Assembly: GCA_006384855.1 (NCBI GenBank)
Contig: VCJN01001422.1
Coordinates: 1-64,000 of the forward strand
DNA from: Tetraselmis striata
Lineage: Eukaryota > Chlorophyta > Chlorodendrophyceae > Chlorodendrales > Chlorodendraceae
Direction: 5' to 3'
DNA length: 64,000 nucleotides
The notes beneath the pieces are model-generated. The model had not been told where the DNA came from. It worked only from the letters and a program-made list of their open reading frames with translations, and did not search any database. Of the stretch, positions 34,022 to 43,602 are shown one piece after another. The position numbers and the translations under genes were made by a program. Each line of letters begins with the position of its first letter. Position 1 is the first letter of the stretch.

Positions 34022-36760
34022 TTACATTGGGGCAGGCGCTGGGCAGACAATTGGGGCTCGCTTCAGAGCATTGTCTAGTGCCTATGCGGCTGCGCCGCCT
34101 CCGCCGCATGCAGACTCTCCGGGCTCACCAGCACCGCCACCTCAGTCATGCGGCCCTGCAGCCCGCAGCCCGCCGCCGCCAGCCAGATCAGAGGTATCCA
34201 GAAGCCAGTGCTGGGGTTGTTGCGGCATGACCGCATAGTTTTCAGCGGCTGCCGTCCACAACTTGTAATGCATCCCTTTCCGCCGATTCCGCTGTATGCG
34301 CTGTCTTGGCGCCGCGCTGCCCCGGCCGCCGCGCCTTGGCGCCGCGCTGCCCCGGCCGCCGCGCGTTGGCGCCGCGCTGCCCCGGCCGCCGCGCCTTGGC
34401 GCCGCGCTGCCCCGGCCGCCGCGCCTTGGCGCCGCGCTGCCCCGGCCGCCGCGCCTTGGCGCCGCGCTGCCCCGCCCATCCCACTCGCGTTGGCGCCGCG
34501 CTGCCCCGGCCGCCGCGCCTTGGCGCCGCGCTGCCCCGGCCGCCGCGCCTTGGCGCCGCGCTGCCCCGGCCGCCGCGCGTTGGCGCCGCGCTGCCCCGGC
34601 CGCCGCGCCTTGGCGCCGCGCTGCCCCGGCCGCCGCGCCTTGGCGCCGCGCTGCCCCGGCCGCCGCGCCTTGGCGCCGCGCTGCCCCGGCCGCCGCGCCT
34701 TGGCGCCGCGTTGCCCCGGCCACCGCGCCTTGGCGCCGCGCTGCCCCGGCCGCCGCGCCTTGGCGCCGCGCTGCCCCGCCCATCCCACTCGCGTTGGCGC
34801 CGCGCTGCCCCGGCCGCCGCGCCTTGGCGCCGCGCTGCCCCGGCCGCCGCGCCTTGGCGCCGCGCTGCCCCGGCCGCCGCGCCTTGGCGCCGCGCTGCCC
34901 CGGCCGCCGCGCCTTGGCGCCGCGCTGCCCCGCCCATCCCACTCGCGTTGGCGCCGCGCTGCCCCGGCCGCCGCGCCTTGGCGCCGCGCTGCCCCGGCCG
35001 CCGCGCCTTGGCGCCGCGCTGCCCCGGCCGCCGCGCCTTGGCGCCGCGCTGCCCCGGCCGCCGCGCCTTGGCGCCGCGCTGCCCCGGCCGCCGCGCCTTG
35101 GCGCCGCGCTGCCCCGGCCGCCGCGCCTTGGCGCCGCGCTGGGTATCGAGTCCTCCCCTCCCTAGTGAGCGCGTCCACCTGCGCCTTGCGCTCGGGGCCG
35201 TCCTCCTCCGTCACCACATTCTGCAACCCCCACCGCGTGACGAACCACGCAGCTCCTTGCAGGCGCTTGTACATGTGCCCAAGCACCGCCAGTCGTGACA
35301 CCGAACGCACCACCGCTGGGGACGCGAGCTCCTTCTCGGGCATGATCGCCTTCACCCGGGCCTCCTCGAGGAGCGGACCGGCGTTAAGAATGGAAAACGT
35401 TTCCATGTGGTGCAAGCAGTCCTCCATGACCCAGCCGGGCTGCACCGTCACCTTGCCTGACCCTGCAGTCATGGAGGGGAATGCCGTCACGCCCACGCCC
35501 ACGCCCACGCCCGCGGGGGGGGGGGGGGGGGGGGGGGTTTACCTTTCGATTCTTGGACACTGCAAACGAAGGGCGCAACCCGCGTTCAAAGTTGCTGGGT
35601 ATCGGGACTAAAGCCTGGCGCCGGTCTTCCTGCTTCATAGCTCGGAATCCAATGTGGCCCTTGCACGGTGACAAATTTCCTCCAGAAGTCCCTTCCCAAG
35701 CCAAAAAAAAACAGGTGGAACGGCGCGAGGGGGAAGAGGTTGACCATGCTGACATAGCCCCGGACCACATGCACATGGCACACGCCATGGCAGCCAGTGT
35801 TCTGCTTGGCCTCCGCCAGCCGGGTTGTGTTGACCGCACGCCGGGCAAGGTGCGTGATTCACTGGACAAGTCATCGCCTTCATGGACGGTTACCAAGCGA
35901 GCCTCCCCGTCCGCATCCACAGGGGGGTGCTCCTGGGCAGCCGTCATAGCCTCCACAACCTGCCACGCCGACCGGGCGGGTGCGTGTGATTCCATACAAC
36001 CGCAGTTGAGTGGTGCCACCAGCACGCAGGCCGGGCCCACTCACCTCTGAACGCAGAAGGCCCACAATGCCCCCGTCCTCGAAAACAGCGCGCCACTGGG
36101 TCGCCCCGCCGTAGTCCTCCAACACCCACTCGGTAACGACGCCGGTTATCACGCCGTAGTGCCATACTCCCCGGAACTTCTTGGCGATGACCTTCATGTA
36201 GAAGTCGCCGGGATCGCCTTTCCATATCACGCCCTCATCGCGGGTTCCACGCCCGCCGGCGGCCACGCAGGCGCGTCGATGTCCATACCGTCTTCGCCAA
36301 CGGGGTCCTCCCCCACGCCCATCACATCGTCCACCTTCGAGCCGCCGTCGTCCGAGACCGGCGCCGGCGGGCCGTTTCCGACGGCTGCAGCTACTCCTGC
36401 TGCCGCCCCTGTTGTTGTTGCTGCTGCTGCTGCCGCCCCTGCTGCTGCTGCTGCTTGTGATAAGGCGGCCTTGCGGCGCAACTTAGCCGCACGCTTCAAC
36501 GAGTGGCTACAGTTCGGGAATTTTAGGAAGTGCCGCTCTCGCGCCATCTTATCACAAGTGCCCGTCACGTTGCCCCGGCAGTGCTTGCATGAGTACACGC
36601 CATCCTTCGACACACTCGCTATCCATCCCTTTGCCGGCATGCCTGCTGCCGCGCGCGGGGGGCGGGGGGGGGGGGGGGGGGGTTGAGAGTTGGGGTGGAT
36701 GTAACCCACCACCGGCAGGCAACACAGATGCGAGTGCGCGGCTGTCCGCGCTTGATTCAA
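34022..36760 (-). pseudogene. Decayed BED-finger transposon-like gene, interrupted by minisatellite
   Basis: Minus-strand blocks in order: 36640-36290 with a BED-like finger (YSCKHC ... RERHFLKFPNC) and an Ala/Thr-rich linker; 36240-36042 with a Tudor-like stretch (FYMKVIAKKFRGVWHYGVI, QWRAVFEDG) ending at a GTGAGT donor; 35960-35590 with shifted frames including LFFFGLGRDFWRKFVTVQG; 35470-35170 with PGWVMEDCLHHMETFSI and AVLGHMYKRLQGAAWFV; and a C-terminal relic at 34290-34140 (HWLLDTSDLAGGGGLRAAG). The last block recurs at 51.1-51.4 kb, so this is a repeated family. The finger followed by a large decayed body suggests a DNA transposase, but no catalytic triad can be assigned. Poly-C on this strand (36664-36682, 35515-35537) flanks exons. 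Confidence 0.5.
34305..35140. repeat. 30-bp GC-rich minisatellite with higher-order structure
   Basis: About 28 units of CTTGGCGCCGCGCTGCCCCG plus GCCGCCGCGC. At about 34471, 34771 and 34931 the second half is replaced by CCCATCCCACTCGCG, giving blocks of unequal length. With a unit divisible by three and no stops, it yields 230-490-aa ORFs in at least six frames, none of which is credible as a gene. Confidence 0.95.
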
Positions 36761-36799
36761 CGGTGAGCGGCGGTGACCGTGAGGCGACCCCGTACTTCA

Positions 36800-37917
36800 T
36801 GCGCGTGCTGGGGCGTTACACAATCATCAGCAGTTAGGGCGGCTGCATTAAAACGCGCACCTACGAACACCACCTACCGCCTACCACCTACCGTACCACC
36901 TACATCCGCCCACACCTCCGCCCGTCGTGCCGCACATCGCGGCACACCGCGGGGTCAGCGGTCAGCGATGTGCGGTCAGCGATGTGCGGCGATGTGCAAT
37001 GAGTGCGTACATCCGCCTGTACTTAGCCCGGGTGCTCCGCGTCGGCGGGCGACACGCGAGCCCGCGTGCGCATATCAATTTGATGAAATTATGGAAACGA
37101 GAAATTCATATAGTACTTTACAGGTCGCGCGCGATAGTCGTCGCTACTGGGTATGAAATCAACGTCCCTCGTCCGTCCCGTATCGTCCCCGTATGTCGTC
37201 GTTCGTCACCAGTAGGGCACATTTACGTCACATCTGAATCTCACAGTGCCCGTACATTTTGATGCAAAATCTACGCTGTCTAGCTGCGAAAACTGTAGGG
37301 TTTCCTTGGGAGGAACGACCTAGGAAACCCTGGTTTTCGCAGCGCCGTCAGGGTTAAGTGACGACCCTGCCGGCCCGGTACGCCAGTACCGGCCGGCGCC
37401 GGTCCGGCGCCGCCCTTTAACCGAGTATAAAGGGCGGCCGCGGACCGGGGGCGCCTTCAGTTGTTGGAAGGCACCCGACTATATTGTCTCCCACCCACCC
37501 GCCCGGAGACAATTATTCGCTTGTGTAGTACGTTTCCGGATGCTGCTCGATTTAGAATTAGGGATAGTCTGGTTAGTTGTGAAAGCACCTGAGGTGGGGA
37601 GTGGATATCATTTTGATATACGTCATCCCACAGGGGTGTTGCGTGTCCGATAAGCCCAGGTGTGGCAGCAATTAGTCAGGCTTTCCCAGCATCTTAGCCG
37701 TGATGAGAGGCCGAGAGCAGCATAGCGGAATGTACTGTCCTGATGAGCCACGTAATCGCTGGTGGCATGTAATTTACAAACACCGGCGGGGGCTCGGGAC
37801 GCGCGGCGCCTTTCCGGACACCATCCGGTCTGGCGGCCCCGTACCAGTCGTGGATCTTTCGGTCCCAGCCGACCCCGTACATTTTGATGCAAAATCTACG
37901 CTGTCTAGCTGCGAAAA
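36800..37917. repeat. Mosaic of short repeats and a hairpin
   Basis: A 43-bp direct repeat starting CGTACATTTTGATGCAAAAT lies at 37251-37293 and 37876-37918. A near-perfect hairpin (GCTGCGAAAAC and TAGGGTTTCCT, then AGGAAACCCT and GTTTTCGCAGC) spans 37283-37343. GGATCTTTCGGTCCCAGCC at 37852 also occurs at 28477. Repeated GGTCAGCGATGTGC lies near 36956-36990. No gene is supported. Confidence 0.7.
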
Positions 37918-38310
37918 CCAACCGTGACTACCGTGTAATGCATTTTTGCAGCCTTTGTTGTGTATCGACCAGTACCGTACTGCCCCGCCTGCTCGTCATC
38001 GTCACTCGTCATCACGCGGGTATCTTCCGCGCGTACTCGTGAGGAGGCGCGCGCCTAATAGCAGATGTGAAGGGCGGCGATTGCCGTAAAGTACAGTGAC
38101 TCGTATACTCGTCTCGTACTTTGTGCACTCGTGACTACCGAGTACCCGCTATTCGCTATAGTACTTTGATGCAGGGCTCCGCTGCCGTACTCATCCTTAC
38201 CGCCAAGTTTAAAGTACTGTGACGCCTAACGTTAGGCGCGATATATACATGCGACTACTCGCGCCTGGTAGTCGTTCAACGCGGTTAGGCGAACCCCGTT
38301 TCGACGAGTG
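37918..38310. repeat. Dispersed ~390-bp repeat, copy 2
   Basis: The second copy of the repeat at 11768-12160, same orientation. It starts directly at the end of the 43-bp direct repeat and ends CCCCGTTTCGACGAGTG, after which the two loci diverge. Confidence 0.75.
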
Positions 38311-39229
38311 TACAACATGCGGACTTGCTACTCTCCACTGCCCAAGCCGAGTTGTTTTTACGACATGCTTTATCTAACCGTTGTATGTGAGAACCCTAAG
38401 GATTACGGATGCAGCTTCCGGCCTTCCTCCTTGTCGCCTGCGCCCCTCCTCCTTCCATGCCGCTTGGTATTGTCCCCCCCTGCCGTGTCGGGGGTGTCGT
38501 GTACGGTGGTCTGCGGAAGCGTGTATGTTAACGGTGGGTGTGCGTTCGGGTTTGTGGGAGGTAAAGGGGTTGGACATGGCAGGTTTGAGGGGCTGTCGGG
38601 ATATCGTGAGGAGAACATGTAGTCATCCGATTGAGTGTCGTTGGAGTTTCCTACAAAGGCGGATTGCAGCGGCTCTAGGAGGCGGAGAGGGTTTGTGCGG
38701 GGGTTGCTTCTTGGGGCGGAGGACTATGGATAGCTTCTAGTGTGAGTTTGTGCATGGTGCCGCTGCGGCTGAGGGTGACGGAGATGATTTCAATCGGACG
38801 CTAGCTGCTAGCCTTGTGGACGTTGGGCGCTCACCATTTGTTGGTATTTTTCGCGGATGAGAGTGTGCACGGCGGTGGCATGATTGAGATCAGGAAAGTA
38901 TTTGAATTCGATTATCTGTACTTTTTGGACTGCTCTGGGATCGGAGGTGGGAGATATGGTTTTGGTGGCCGGGGTCCTAGTCAAATCCGATGATGTGTAC
39001 TGCGTCCGGCTTGCTATGTTTATGGCGGTGGTGAGACGGTAGCATGCTCGTGGGGAGCAGGTGGGTGCTTGGGCGGCGTTGGAACGTTCGATTGCCTCTT
39101 CTTGTGTGTCCGCTAGGCGATCTGGGATGTTGATGCACGGGACTGTGTGTGTGTGATTCTGTCGGTTAGGTCGGAGATCATGGCGTCTCTGTTGGGGGAG
39201 AAGTCAGCCACAAGTGTGTTGCCCGCGTC
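38311..39229. other. Unassigned, GT-rich on the plus strand
   Basis: The sequence shows strong G/T skew on the plus strand (TTGTGTGTGTG, GGTTTGTGG). Short ORFs have no motif. It could be the untranslated leader or decayed 5' part of the DIRS-like element downstream. Confidence 0.35.
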
Positions 39230-41200
39230 CGTAGATAGTACGTAGTTGGCTCGCTTTCTGGTTTGCGGCGCGTGGCAGGAAGGCAACTGCTCGCGGTGTG
39301 TTTATTCTCGGTTGTTCCTCGTACCTAAGCATGGCGTCAACAAGTGGCGGCTCATCATCGACCTACGACCCCTCAACGGGCACTGCGGGACATGAGTTTC
39401 GGTTTCGAGACCCCCACGCGATTGCGTCACTTGGCTCGGCCGGTTGACAACATGGTCTCCATGGACTTACAAGACGGCTTCTACATCGTCCGCATCGCTC
39501 CTAAAGCCCGAGACTATTTTACGGTCAACAACCGCGGCAAGCTCTACCACCTGGCGGGGCTCCCCATGGGATGGAGCCTGAGCCCCTACTACTTCTCCTC
39601 TCTCGTTGCGGCGCTGAACCGCCATCTACGACGCCCCGACTTCACAGTGACCTCCCAAGGAATGCGTCGCGCCAAGCTCAGCATGGGGCGACGTCAAGCG
39701 ATGCGCAGCCACTTTCGTGGCTGCCGCATGCTCCCCTACATGGACGCCTTCTTGTTTTTTGCGTCCAGCCGGGCGCAGGCCTATGCTGTGCGCGACTGCC
39801 TCACCTCCCTACTCGGACGGCTAGGTCTCAGCCGACACCCCGACAAGGGCTAGTGGGAGTCGGTACAACGGCTGTAGCACCTCGGTCTATAGTTCGACTC
39901 ACGGAGCGGAATCGAGCCCCCCCTCTACCCCCCCCCCCCCGCCCCCCCCCCCCCCCCCCTCGAAAACTCTATTCACTTGCTACTATAGCCCTCGGCCTCA
40001 TCCACCGTGCTATTTATATACGAGACAAGCGGCGGTTGACTGTGCCAGACCTTGCGTCCTTGCCATGTCGTGCCTAGTTCATGTTTCTCGCCATCAAGCC
40101 ACTTGGGTTATACTTGCGCGAGATGCAGCACGACGTGCTCCGCACGAAGAACTACTGTGGAGCGGGCGCGTCTAGATGACGCATCATATGACGCACAAGG
40201 TCCGACGCGACTTCGAATGGTGTGCGGCGGTCCCAAACCACAGCAACGGCCGCTCCATCTACAAACCCGCAGTGGAGACGGCCTACATGCATGTCGACAG
40301 CCCCGGCTATATATCCGGGTGGAGCGCCATCCTCAATGAGTCCACCGACGCGCGCGGTTACTCGTACGACGGCGACCGCGAGCTGCACATCACCTATAAG
40401 GAGCTCAAGGTCGATCGGTACGTCGTGCTCACCATCTACCTCTCGGAGCTGCGAGATCGACATGTGCTGCTCCACGAGGAGAACATGGGGGTGGTCCACG
40501 TCCTCGCCAACCTCACCTCCCGCTCCCCTTTGCTCAAGACAGAGTTGCGAAACTGTGATTCATCCTTGACTCCAACGACATCTCCATCCATGCGCGCTAC
40601 ATCAAGACCACGGCGAACATCTGGGCCGACCGCCTCAGCCGCGAAATTGACTACGATGACTGGGTGTTCAGCCTACGCCACTTCAACCACCTCGACAACA
40701 TCAGGGGGCGTCACACCATCGACCGCTTCGCTACCATGGAGAACGCGCGGCTCCCGTGCTACAATTCCCGCTGGCGTTACCCTTGCAGTGAGGCTACCGA
40801 CAGCATGCGCCTCTTCGATGGCGTCGGGAGCACATCTGGTGCAACCCCCTTGAGGCCTCATCGACGACCTCGTCATCAAACTCCACACCTCCGGCGCGGC
40901 GGCCACGCACCGTCATCGTAGGTGCCGCCCTACTGGCCCGACCGGCGCCTCTCGGAAATGGCATCCGAGGCGGTGGTTGTCTTCCCGCCGTCCCCGTACC
41001 TCATCGCGCCGGGCCGCCTCGGCGTGCGTGCTGGCATCGGTCCTCCCAAGTTGCAGGTGGTCGCCTTCCGGCTCCCACTTCATCGCGGGCCCAGTGCTTA
41101 GCCCCGGGTTTTCGACCGCCCCTCGTCTGCCCCTCGGGCCGGCCGGCGCCCCTCTTGCGTCGTGCCCCAAGACGATCGAGCTCGGCAAACCACCCCTTTA
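39230..41200 (+). pseudogene. Decayed DIRS/Ty3-like reverse transcriptase-RNase H
   Basis: RT motifs appear in order: LFLVPKHGVNKWRLIIDLRP (about 39317), a frame change near 39395, then DNMVSMDLQDGFY, GLPMGWSLSPYYF, and MLPYMDAFLFFAS at about 39730, then LGLSRHPDKG. The catalytic YMDD is YMDA. Stops follow where the family continues (TAG at about 39851, 39875 and 39890). After a poly-C stretch, an RNase H-like part follows (YMHVDSPGYISGWSAIL), then NIWADRLSREIDYDDW, HTIDRFAT and YNSRWRYP at about 40610-40790, typical of DIRS-type elements. Traces continue to about 41200. No tyrosine recombinase or methyltransferase is seen, so the 3' part is missing or unrecognisable. Confidence 0.8.
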
Positions 41201-41876
41201 AAATGTTTACTTCCTATAGTTTGAAGGGTTTACAGCTATACATCGTTCTAAAACACGGTAGTACGACGCGTGTGCTTCCAAGTTGTTGAAACACCCAAAA
41301 TCTCCCCGAGAGAGAAACTGCCGTACAAACGAGCACGGTCAACTCCAGCACTCGAGGTAGAATTCTGATAAAAACTAGCGGGCTATCTACTGCTGTCCCC
41401 ATCTTCCATCTTCGCGCCCCGCCTACCATGTGGCGGGCCGCGTCCCTCCCTCCCGCCCTCACTTCGCGCTCTCAGTTCTTGCGGGCTGCCGGCAGGCTTT
41501 TGCATTAGAAAACTGTAACCCCAACCAAAGCGGCGTTTCGGCAAACCTCACAGCACCCTCCCTTTGAAACGGCAATCGCTCACTACCCTACTGTACAATG
41601 CAAGCAGCCCGCGAGGGATTGCGAGTGGGATTGCGAGGTACCACAGTAGCCAGGCCAGCAGGCGGCACACAGCAGCAGCAGGGATCATATACACGCGTAC
41701 AGGGTACTATAGTCGCCGGCCGGGCTGGAGGAAGCGACGGCAGCAACTCCCGACACCACCACCACGGGCCAGACTGTAATCGCCGTCCCCAGGACCGAAC
41801 TCTGTCCTCACCGGCCGGAAGCGCCGAAGGTTCCCGTCCGTGTTGGAGTCTTCGAAACTACACCCGCACAGGACCG

Positions 41877-42238
41877 CGATGGGCAGCATGCAGATGGCAC
41901 TGTCATGCGTACCCGCACTGCGCCGGTCGGGCCTGGCGGAGCCTCTGCCGCGAGGAGGCTCGCAGTGGCACCGCTATGTCGGCGCGACTCGGAGCAGGCA
42001 GCAGCTGCTTGCGCGTGTGCCGCCGACCTGCGCCCCTCGGGCGTCTGCATCCCCGTCGCCAGGCGCGGACGATCCCTCGAGGGCAGACCCCTCCTCGGAC
42101 CCCGCCGCAGACCACGGATCTGAGGCCTGGCGAGAGCGACCCGCCTCCCTGGCGCTCCCCGACAACCTGAAGTCCCCCGGCGCGTGGTTTGTGCTAGCCG
42201 GTGTCTTAAAGGTCCCCGCCCAGCCCCTAGTCCCCTAA
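41877..42238 (+). CDS. Candidate small protein, possible organelle-targeted
   Basis: The frame from MGSMQMALSC runs about 120 aa. The first ~60 residues are rich in Ser, Arg and Ala with few acidic residues, like an organelle-targeting peptide; an acidic Pro/Ser/Asp stretch follows, and a short hydrophobic segment (AWFVLAGVLKV) ends it. Competing frames are also open because of GC-rich composition. It may be the first exon of a gene continuing at 42335. Confidence 0.3.
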
Positions 42239-42334
42239 CTCTTGCGCACTGTTTTGCGCCTTTCCTCCTGATCCCGTCCGCTAAGCGCCCACGCGGCATT
42301 AGAGGCGCGATGCTGGCGTGTGACTCTACCTGCC

Positions 42335-42637
42335 ATGCCGATGCTGTTTCGACAGGTTATGTTTCTGATGTATGCCAGCACGCCGGTGTCGCACATGCTC
42401 ACCGTCTTCGGGTCACCAATCCTGGGCACGATGCTGACCGTGCTCCCAGTCGCCATCGGGCTGGGCCTGCTGGCGAGGATGATCGTGCAGAGGGGGCTCC
42501 ACAAGCACCGCCTGTTCCTGCCTGTCGCGTTGCTCGCGGTGCTGCTCTTCTGCGGCCTCTGCAGCGCCTTCACAGAGGCGACCACCCCCACCCAGCCCAC
42601 CATCAAGGCGACCACCGTCACGCGCACCGTCCCCTGA
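42335..42637 (+). CDS. Candidate small membrane protein (100 aa)
   Basis: From MPMLFRQVMF the frame encodes two or three hydrophobic helices: VMFLMYASTPVSHML, LGTMLTVLPVAIGLGLL and LFLPVALLAVLLFCGLC. A basic loop, QRGLHKHR, lies between, and a Thr/Pro-rich tail ends it. The hydrophobic periodicity is unlikely by chance. The family is not recognised. An in-frame GTG at 42320 would extend the start slightly. It could be spliced to the 41877 frame. Confidence 0.45.
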   Translation: MPMLFRQVMFLMYASTPVSHMLTVFGSPILGTMLTVLPVAIGLGLLARMIVQRGLHKHRLFLPVALLAVLLFCGLCSAFTEATTPTQPTIKATTVTRTVP

Positions 42638-43602
42638 ATGAACCCAGTTTTGTTCTGTCGCACTGCCACCAGTCACGCACATGCACACAAGCTGGGTGCC
42701 CTTGGTGGTTGGGGAACCACACATGGACACCGGGGCTGAGTGCCCTAATTGATGGAGAGGCAATACTATCTAGCTCATGAGCCAGAAGATCCTACTAACT
42801 AACCACTTCATCCCCCCCCCCCCCCCCCCCCCCCCCAACATCTATATTCCTGAGACCTCCAGGAAGTACAAAGGCATTAACTGGCATGTCCACTGTGTGC
42901 GCACATAGTATCACGCGAAGGCAATATAGATCGATGCAATGGAATCAGACCACCACTTGCTAGATGCAGCCCGATGCGCCCGCCCTTTGCTTCAAGGCAT
43001 GATATGCCATACTGCATATGCACATACCGTTGCGGAAGCTGCCCCGGGTCCCGGTCGACTACTCATGTGAAAGTGAGAGCATGCCGCATAATGACGGATT
43101 TATGTACAGGCCACTGCGGCCCAATTGTGTACCGGGAAGATACCGCAATAAATGCTCCAGGTCCAATCCTGTGTTAGCGACTACGCACCAAATGAAGACC
43201 CCAGCCACCGTGACTCGCATTGGTGCCTGCCGGTGCTTCTTGCAGATGTATACAGCACTCTCGTACATAATCAAGTGAAAACCGCGCTGTATTTAAAATA
43301 ATGCTGTGCTACAGGTGATGATGTATATGTAAGTGATATTCTATATGTGTGATAATAGTTGCATCAAGCTCACTTGGACCACAGCACTTATGGCCAATGT
43401 GCTTGTGAGTAGGAAATCAAAGGAATTGCCCGCCTTTTCTGCTGTATTGCCCATTCTCTATCCTGACTGACAGTGCTCAATCTGTCTGATTGAGGGAGCG
43501 TAAATATGACCCTGGTTATTGCGCCTAGGCCTGTGGCTTAGATCCGGAAGTACTCGACACTGTGGGAGGGGCTGAGATTGTGGGCGGCAGGCTTCCATCC
43601 GC
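42638..43602. other. Intergenic with C25 tract
   Basis: C25 lies at 42812-42836. Otherwise no coding or RNA signal is seen. The right part would contain the 3' end of the minus-strand gene that follows. Confidence 0.5.

Noticed and set aside
34075..35611. ORFs of 230-490 aa in several frames across the 30-bp array
   Set aside because: The unit is divisible by three and stop-free on both strands, so long frames arise automatically; no frame has a non-repeat domain throughout.
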